From Coprinus comatus (Eukaryota > Basidiomycota > Agaricomycetes > Agaricales > Agaricaceae), in assembly GCA_034638255.1 (NCBI GenBank), contig JAWPGT010000003.1, positions 124,001 through 188,000 of the forward strand: DNA of 64,000 nt, written 5' to 3'. Of this stretch, positions 57,451 through 64,000 are shown piece by piece. Position 1 is the first letter of the stretch, and every line of letters starts with the position of its first letter. The notes beneath the pieces are model-generated. The model did not search any database. It was given only the letters and a program-made list of their open reading frames with translations, and was not told the origin of the DNA. Position numbers and translations under genes: made by a program.

Positions 57451-58210
57451 ATGTGGCTCTCAGATGGACAAAGTCAGTTTTCTCTCTTATCCAGTTTTCG
57501 GTTTATGGTTTTTGGTTTACTGAATGATTTGAATTGAAAATTTGAAACGAAATAGAAATTGGTGTAGCGTTGACTACGTTTGGAGGGTTATTCATGTTAT
57601 TAGGTGTTATGCTCTTTTTCGATGGTGCACTTCTTGCTCTTGGAAACGTACGTCTCTTTTCTTGTCTTTTACAACACAAGGACAGGCTCATATCTACTCT
57701 ATAATAACTTGATTATCATTATATAAATATATGTAAAAACAGATTCTCTTCATATCCGGCTTAACGTTAATCATTGGTCCTCAAAAGACATTCTACTTCT
57801 TCGCTAGGAAACAAAAGATTCGTGGTACTTTATGTTTCTTTGGTGGTATACTCCTTGTTTTTGTCAAATGGCCATTTGTGGGTATGATAGTAGAAACGTT
57901 TGGTTTCTTGAATCTATTCGGGTACGTTTCTTTTTTCAACATTCTATAAAATGAAAACGAACACGTCACTCATTTTCTTTTCCAAACACACACGCACAAA
58001 AAAAAAACAGTGATTTCTTCCCTGTTGTAGTAACTTTCCTTCGACAACTACCATTCATCGGTACACTTCTCTCATTACCTTATATTAGTAGTGTAAGTTC
58101 AACAATCATTCACATTTTCATTCCCCATAAAAACCCAAACAGAAATCTGACTTTTTTTTCTCTAATAGGTCATAGATCGACTTGCAGGTTCTCGCACGTC
58201 CGCAGTTTAA
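57451..58210 (+). CDS. GOT1: Golgi transport protein GOT1
   Basis: The short first exon MWLSDGQ joins over GTCAGT to KIGVALTTFGGLFMLLGVMLFFDGALLALGN, then ILFISGLTLIIGPQKTFYFFARKQKIRGTLCFFGGILLVFVKWPFVGMIVETFGFLNLFG. The end is DFFPVVVTFLRQLPFIGTLLSLPYISSVIDRLAGSRTSAV. Four membrane helices and the blocks GLxLIIG, RGTxxFFGGIxLVxxxWPxxGMxxExxGFxxLF and FLRxLPxIG define Got1. It acts in ER-to-Golgi vesicle traffic. About 140 residues, complete, five exons. Confidence 0.95.
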
Positions 58211-58832
58211 AAAAAGAAAAGAAATCTAAATATAGAACCATCATTTTGTTGTTGTTTCAACAAACACCCTTCAAAAGAAAAAAAGAGCTTCTGAGAGAAA
58301 GAGAAAGAGGATAAGTTAAACTTAACCTGGGGCCTGGGTTGGTTCGTGGGTTCTGGTTCGAATTCGAATTCGAATTCAGGTCTAGATCCAGGTTCAACAA
58401 CAACACAAAGAAACGACTCGATTCATCATTTTTCCTTGGGTAATTGTCGTCAAGAGAACATGCGGATGATACTTACCAAAAGGAAGGAAGAAAAAGTTTT
58501 GGGGAATGAATTCTTGTAAGCGCTCAAAAGGTAAAAAAGAAAAAAAGGGGGAAGCTTGTATAATTTGGGGACATCAAAAGAGAAGGAATTTTTGCTGTTG
58601 TAGAAAAAAATAAAGTGAAAGCGAAATCAACTACCTTTACAAGGTAGAGACCATTACAATTTGGTATTGCTATTACTCATAAAAATGGAAATTGGTCAAG
58701 TTTGGAGCGGGTCAAAGAAGCTATTATACAGTTTACAAATATAGGGTCAAAAACAATATCAAAGATTCAAAACACGAGTTACGCGAAGGCGAAGGAGAAA
58801 CTAAGGGAATCAAAAGTTGTTTATGACCCGAT
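58211..58832. other. Convergent AT-rich spacer with simple repeats, no gene seen
   Basis: Between the stop codons of GOT1 and the FHS transporter. It has A- and GA-rich stretches and a TTCGAA repeat. A plus-strand 128-codon frame from 58702 runs opposite the transporter's last exon and was rejected. Confidence 0.55.
58357..58377. repeat. Short tandem TTCGAA repeat (3.5 units)
   Basis: Three and a half copies of TTCGAA in 21 bases form a perfect inverted repeat. It lies in the GOT1 3' spacer, preceded by GGTT-rich degenerate repeats. Probably simple-sequence expansion. Confidence 0.85.
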
Positions 58833-61200
58833 TTACTCGAATCTATTCTTCTCTAAACTCTCAATTGTAGGACTTTTCCGAACATCACTAACATCTGCAT
58901 TAGCACCACTATCCTCTATTCCGTTTTCAGCTGCCTCCCCAGTCCTACCAAGTACCTTTTTCTTTCTATCGGCTATCTCATCAATATTACGGAACCTAAA
59001 CGACTCTTTGACTGCTTGGTCAATCACCATTCCTCTACAAAAAAACACATTCAGTTTCGTTATAAATCAAATACCAAAAAAGACGTAAAAAGTCGTCTGC
59101 GGCCGCTGACATGCGCTGACACTACAACCACACCACAGAATAACAATACTTACATTGCATAAATGGTCATTGCCAAATAACCTGATAGGGGTACCAAGTA
59201 TGATCTTCTTGTGTAAGTCTTATCTGCTAAACTAGCTTGTGCAGGGGGATACCAAGCACCTCCACCGACGCCCTGAAAAAAAAAAAAACACGCACACAAG
59301 AAAACTCACTATTTGTACCCGAAATCACCGACTTAGAAACGCAAAAACGTACCATAACGATCAAACCTGAACCGCGCTTTGTATGAACCCCCAAATTCTT
59401 GGTTCCAAGTGTAAAGATACACTATAAAGTGGAGGAGAAGGTTAGCAATAGGGATATCAGTATGTGATGCCAACACGGCGTTTTGAAAGAAGAAAAAAAG
59501 GGAATAAATGGTCGAGGGAAACAAACTGACTGGGTAGCATATGGATTCAAAGAAGAACAAGGCGAATAAGAAGCCAACTCCTGCTGTTCCCGGGCTTAAT
59601 GCGACTAACAAACTGAATAAGGAACACATGATTCCATAAAGTGATAGTAGCAATGCTGGATCGATAAAGTGTAGGATTGCGACTCCGACAAATCTATGGG
59701 TGGGCATCACAGGTGAGGAAACAGAATTCATTTTAAATATGCTCAACTTCTCTTACCTTCCCACCGTGAACGTTAATTGACAGAATGAAAACAGCTGGCT
59801 TGCTTTTGAGCTATCAAACCCGACGTTTTGATCGACAAAGAAGTTGACTGCCAGCGATGCGACTCCAACCTGTGCACCTCTAAAAAGGATTCACTCCTAT
59901 ATTATTACTCTGAACTCCGGATAAAGGCAGACTAAAACAACTTACACATAAGCTGTTTGTGCCACGAAGCCAAAGATGCAACGGTATTGCTTCCAGAATG
60001 GTGCCTCATCATTGCGGATACCGACTTCGTGAATTTCAGCAGCAAGAGCTTCCTCTGTAATTTCCGGCAGGTCACAGAAGCTGTTTTGCATGGTGAGAAA
60101 GATATCCTCATCCCATCAACTGATACGCACTAGAATAGCACGTTGAGAACAACGCCTAACCCCGCAACGGCTAGATAAACCCTATTTGACAATGAATCTC
60201 AATCTCCATTACCGAGGACCTCGCAACCTACACTTACCATTGAACAGTGTCTAGCCGGGTAGCGTTAGCGCCACGGAAAAACCATCTCGAAGCAATCAAA
60301 GGCCCGGTCAAGGATGCAATTCCTTGGAAACCCTGACTAAAATTCAACCGTGCGGCTGCGTACTTTGGAGAACCGAGAACCGAAATGTAAGAATTTGCCG
60401 CTACTTCTAATGACGCCAGCCCACATCCTGCCAACGGATAATAATAAAAAGTTGAGTTCTAGTACGTGTAATCACACAATTCCACAAGTTGAACGGCGGT
60501 TTACTCACCGATCACGAAGGTACATCCAACAAAGCCACCATACTTTGCATACTTTGCAGATGGCCAATAGAATATTGCCCCTGTTCATTCCAATCAGCTA
60601 TCGTTCAGGTGACAAGCTTTCATGGGGTATTTTACCAAGACTGTAAAGACTAAGTCCCAAATGGATCCCGGCCTATGGAGCATTTCTTAGAATGCGATAC
60701 CTTATTGATCGTTCATTCAAGCTACCTTATAGCCAAAACGTTTCATCTACACAGAATTGTCAATATCAAGCGGTAAAATGGAAGAAGCATGGTTCACTCA
60801 CGAAAATTCCGGCGAATGGCGCAAAGACAACATATGCTCCGAAGTATGCGAGCTGAAGGAGCGTGCTTTGAGTCTTACTAATTCCGAAAATCTTTTGAAA
60901 ATGGGCATTGAGAACATCCAAGAGCTGATAAGACAGGTGAGCTAGCCTCTTTCAGTATTTGTGTAACGGTCAACTGACTCCGTATGCAAAACCCCCTAAA
61001 AATAAGAATTCACATTCAGAATACTCTTATCCTTTCATTCATAAATACTTACATGTAAAGAACAACGACGTCACCAAGGCGAAGGCGAATAGCCATCTTC
61101 CTCTCGACAATTCTGAGCCTAAAACGACCCACAGTGTTTTTAACCAATCACAAAAACTGGATAAACAGTTCGTACCTGTTACTCCCTGACGTGGAGACAT
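58833..61200 (-). CDS. MFS transporter of the fucose permease (FHS) type
   Basis: MSPRQGVTG is spliced to SELSRGRWLFAFALVTSLFFTW, GFAYG and LLDVLNAHFQKIF, the FHS family start (FFxWGFxxGLLDVLNxHFQ). Later exons read GCGLASLEVAANSYISVLGSPKYAAARLNFSQGFQGIASLTGPLIASRWFF, with the ExAANxYxxxLG and RLNxxQxFxGxG blocks. Further on are VGRFVGVAILHFIDPALLLSLYGIMCSLFSLLVAL and GTAGVGFLFALFFFESICYPCIFTLGTKNLG. Twelve helices are expected. The hydrophilic tail (RFRNIDEIADRKKKVLGRTGEAAENG...) is cytosolic. About fourteen exons. Substrate is probably a sugar such as fucose, glucose or galactose; it cannot be specified. Confidence 0.9.
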
Positions 61201-61276
61201 GCTTAACCTAAGCTTGTCTAGTGTGGGACAAAAGTGAGGGGATTGACTAGCTTACAGAAGCTCTTCTTCTCTCCAC

Positions 61277-61283
61277 CTTTATA
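61277..61283 (-). promoter_or_regulatory. Candidate TATA box of the FHS transporter gene
   Basis: TATAAAG on the minus strand, 77 bases upstream of the ATG at 61200. Confidence 0.45.
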
Positions 61284-61658
61284 AGAAGTCCATTGTGTCA
61301 CTTGATGGAAAAGAAAATGTATTTTTGTCGAATCCAATGCCGAGTCAAGACATGAGCCCAACCTATACAATTCAATCAGACGTAGAATGCCACCTGAGCT
61401 GCTTAGTGGGGATGAGCACAATGTACAACTCCCTACCCCACGATCATAACTGGAGAAGTTAGCACCTTAGCACATCCCGTGATCATCAATTTCTGATATC
61501 GACCATTGTTCCGGGCCGTCGAAACAAATTATCAATTCCCTCTCTAGCGATTCGTTCTTCAACGTTGTCAACGTTCAAGCCATGAACGCCAAGTTCAATC
61601 TTTTCCTAGTGGTCTGTTATAAGATATTATATTCAACCAATGCTCTAATGTAGAAGGC

Positions 61659-62588
61659 ATGCTTCAGGAGCGTTACCCCGTTGTACGAGCAACATTTCCA
61701 GGAGAGGGAAGAAGAAAATGGCGTTTGAGAGTAATAGAAGAATTCTGGCGGTCATCAGAAGTACAAGCCGAAATAATGTCGGCTGGACCAGACATAGAAA
61801 CGAATGAAGCCATGGACGTTAGTAGAAATCGATATACCCGAACGTTTGTATTTATCATCGACGCTCTAGGGCCTTGATCAGGACGATGACGACCCTCTTG
61901 ATGAGCTCATGGATGGGGAAGAGCTTGGATTGCTACTCCGGACCGACTTTTCCAACGATGATGCATGGAGCGCATTTATTCAAAGGCTCCAAGACTCAGA
62001 AAAGGACATACTAGATGCAATAAAAAACACGAACAACGACCAAGAAATGCAGATAGAAAGCAATGTGGACGAGGCGGCTGAATCTTCTGATTCAGACTCG
62101 GAGACACCTCCAAACCATATCATCAAGGTTATATCTCAACAAAGCATACATCTCCAGAATATCTCCAATCTCACGGCTCTGCGCTTGTTTAACGATGTCA
62201 CCATACGGCCTTCTCCCATACCACCCAAGGGTACACACCGGACAATGCCAGGCAATCGACTTGTAGACAGAAATGGATTCCAAGAAATATACACAGGCAA
62301 AACAATATGGATTTATGATCAACAATCGAACGTTGACGAGAGTGTACGTGCAGTCAGCCAAGTAGGTGACTTTTATGGCACAGCAACGTGAGTCTACAAC
62401 TTTCTCATGTAAGCCTGGTCCTTAACTAACCTGCCAATAGAGGTGACAGTTGGCGAGCTCGAGCTGCACATATTCCAGAACTGCAATTCAACATGGCTTA
62501 TTATGGCATGAAAGTCGACTTTGGCGGGCTGGATCGATGGGACCATTCAGAGAGAGCAAAGAACTTGGTGGAGGCGGAGCGCATCTAA
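61659..62588 (+). CDS. Acidic conserved hypothetical protein with a DUF6924-like segment
   Basis: Exon 1 gives MLQERYPVVRATFPGEGRRKWRLRVIEEFWRSSEVQAEIMS. A GTTAGT...CTCTAG intron joins to GLDQDDDDPLDELMDGEELGLLLRTDFSNDDAWSAFIQRLQDSE. An acidic stretch follows, then LQNISNLTALRLFNDVTIRPSPIPP and a final part, RLVDRNGFQEIYTGKTIWIYDQQSNVDESVRAVSQVGDFYGTATGDSWRARAAHIPELQFNMAYYGMKVDFGGLDRW. The LLRTDFSxxxAW and HIPELQFNMAxxxMxF patterns recall DUF6924 proteins (LIRTDF...AW and a late MxF block), but with a large insert. The start is uncertain: an exon from ATG 61582 could be spliced in. No function known. Confidence 0.65.
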
Positions 62589-62749
62589 ATACACTAGATA
62601 CTCACCCAAAAATGCGATGCAATAACTCAAAGGAAAGTGTGCAACAGGTGTTTTTTTTTGCATTGTTTTTGATAGAAAACGTGGATAAAATCGAAAAACA
62701 GCTGCTAGAAACGACACCTTCCAAGAATCTGGCCAAAACGGATGTCCTT

Positions 62750-63849
62750 TTATGAGAGCACGGTCCACACACGGAGAGCGTTGTCTGTGAAGCCAGCAAA
62801 CAGTGTCTGGCCATCAGCAGACCAAGCAATGGACACACACTCGGGTTGCCTGGCATCTTCGCCAACATCGGTGTAGGTAGGCTTGAGCTCATCAACAATC
62901 GACCTTAATGAATCGTAAATATCCCACTCTATACGAATATTGCAACTGACTTACTTGCTCTCTAAATCGAAGATCTTGACGCAGCTAGCGGTGGCAGCGC
63001 ACAGCCAGTAACGGTTGGGAGAGAATACAAGTGCGTTGACAACATCACCAGCTTCAAGGGAGTACAAGTGCTTGCCCTCGTTAAGATCCCACAACATGGT
63101 AATGCCGTCCTTGCCACCGGAGGCAGCCAAAGAACCATCTGGTGAGACGGAAACGGTGTTGATATAACCAGTATGGCCGTAGTGGTTGGTCTTCAGCTTG
63201 AACTTGGAGAGCTCCCAAACCTTAACAACCTTGTCCCAGCCAGCGGAGACGATGACGGGGTTGGCGACGTTGGGGCTGAAGCGGACACAGGAGACCCTAG
63301 ATACGCGAATTCTCAGTATGCATTTACCACTCAAGTACAAGAGCGCGCACCACTCGGAGTGACCATCTTCCTTGATATCATACTTGCATTCACCCAAAGT
63401 GTTCCAGAGCTTGATGGTCTTATCACGGGAGCCAGAGACAATTTGCCTATTATCAGCACTGAAGCTGACTGACAGAACATCGGAGGTGTGGCCAACGAAG
63501 CGGCGGGTGGTTGCGCCAGTGTTCAAATCCCAGAGACGGAGAGTGTGATCCCAGGACGAAGACAAAGCAAATTGACCATCAGAAGAGATGACGACATCGG
63601 AAACGAAGTGGTTATGGCCGTGGAGGATGCGCTTGGGGAATCCGTAGGAGTCCTCATCGCGAGTCAATTGCCAGACGATAATGGTCTTGTCTGTACCAAG
63701 CAGATTAGATACAAAATTCATATAAATTCAAGTGTTCTACCTCGGGAAGCGGTCAAAATCATGTCAGGATTTTCGGAGGACGTGGCGATGGCGGTAACCC
63801 ATCCCTTGTGTCCCTCCAAGGAGCCGAGGTAGCGTAGAGACTCTGACAT
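62750..63849 (-). CDS. RACK1 / Cpc2-type ribosome-associated WD40 scaffold
   Basis: [36 protein letters not shown] begins at 63849. Seven WD repeats follow, including [56 protein letters not shown], the repeat-3 word [19 protein letters not shown], and [66 protein letters not shown]. The last repeat ends [11 protein letters not shown]. The DxRxxSWDHTLRxWDL and [13 protein letters not shown] words are diagnostic. It binds the head of the 40S subunit and recruits kinases. Three short introns (50 to 60 bases) are visible; they are too small to house a snoRNA, unlike in yeast ASC1. Confidence 0.96.
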
Positions 63850-64000
63850 GACTGTTTTTGCGAAGTGCTCGACGATGCAGAGCCAATCTGGAGATTGGAA
63901 GGCGATCGAGTCACGCATGCAGCCACCGTGACGCCGACTGTACAGTAGTCGGCAGCCTCCGCATATATAAATCTGATGCTTGTTTCTGAATACCAGTGAC

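Noticed and set aside
58702..59088. Plus-strand frame of 128 codons as a gene
   Set aside because: It overlaps the antisense of the FHS transporter's last exon, has a low-complexity hydrophobic product and no splice partners.
62890..63750. snoRNA in RACK1 introns
   Set aside because: Yeast ASC1 hosts snR24, but all three introns here are only about 50 to 60 bases and no C/D box pair was found.

Overview
This 64 kb window is nuclear DNA of a filamentous basidiomycete, most likely an Agaricomycete. Coding regions are cut by many short GT-AG introns (about 45 to 100 bases). Gene spacing is tight and strands are mixed, and nearly every gene has a typical fungal eukaryotic product. The BTB/POZ proteins with an acidic DYDSDSDLE-type insert and the MscS channel with an EF-hand are of types I associate with mushroom-forming fungi. 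The species cannot be named from the sequence. I support about 30 protein-coding genes. I find no rRNA, tRNA, CRISPR array or intact transposon.

Layout. 1-9 kb: 3' end of a PDK1-type kinase, the acetolactate synthase regulatory subunit, COG5, and an uncharacterised protein with a tyrosine/proline repeat region and a His/Arg/Ser tail. 9-15 kb: a four-helix membrane protein, a chitin-binding-like plus DM9 protein, mitochondrial pyruvate carrier subunit 2, an Apq12-type nuclear envelope protein and a small unknown. 15-16.8 kb: an AT-rich spacer. 16.8-30 kb: an MFS sugar transporter, an 862-residue cellular reverse-transcriptase (rvt) gene, a DCAF7/WDR68 WD40 protein, an EBP-type sterol isomerase, a concentrative nucleoside transporter and palmitoyl-protein thioesterase. 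30-40 kb: a very long disordered protein with a C-terminal membrane helix, an EF-hand MscS channel and Mediator subunit 1. 40.5-48 kb: three tandem BTB/POZ paralogues. 48-64 kb: ribosomal protein uL11/RPL12, a PHO80-like cyclin, a Ran1/Ksp1-like kinase, UTP6, an unknown disordered protein, GOT1, a fucose-permease-type (FHS) transporter, a DUF6924-like protein and RACK1.

Most genes are independent housekeeping units, and no biosynthetic cluster is visible. Several pairs share themes: TOR and nutrient signalling (PDK1, PHO80-like cyclin, Ksp1-like kinase, RACK1), Golgi and ER traffic (COG5, GOT1), ribosome production (RPL12, UTP6, RACK1) and solute uptake (MFS, CNT, FHS, MscS).

The most unusual items are the single-copy-style rvt gene at 19773-22418, which carries the RT catalytic signature but has no retroelement context, and the three-gene BTB array at 40516-47779, whose promoters were duplicated along with the genes. 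Exon boundaries were worked out by hand from reading frame, splice signals and family conservation. Outer coordinates are therefore firmer than some internal junctions.
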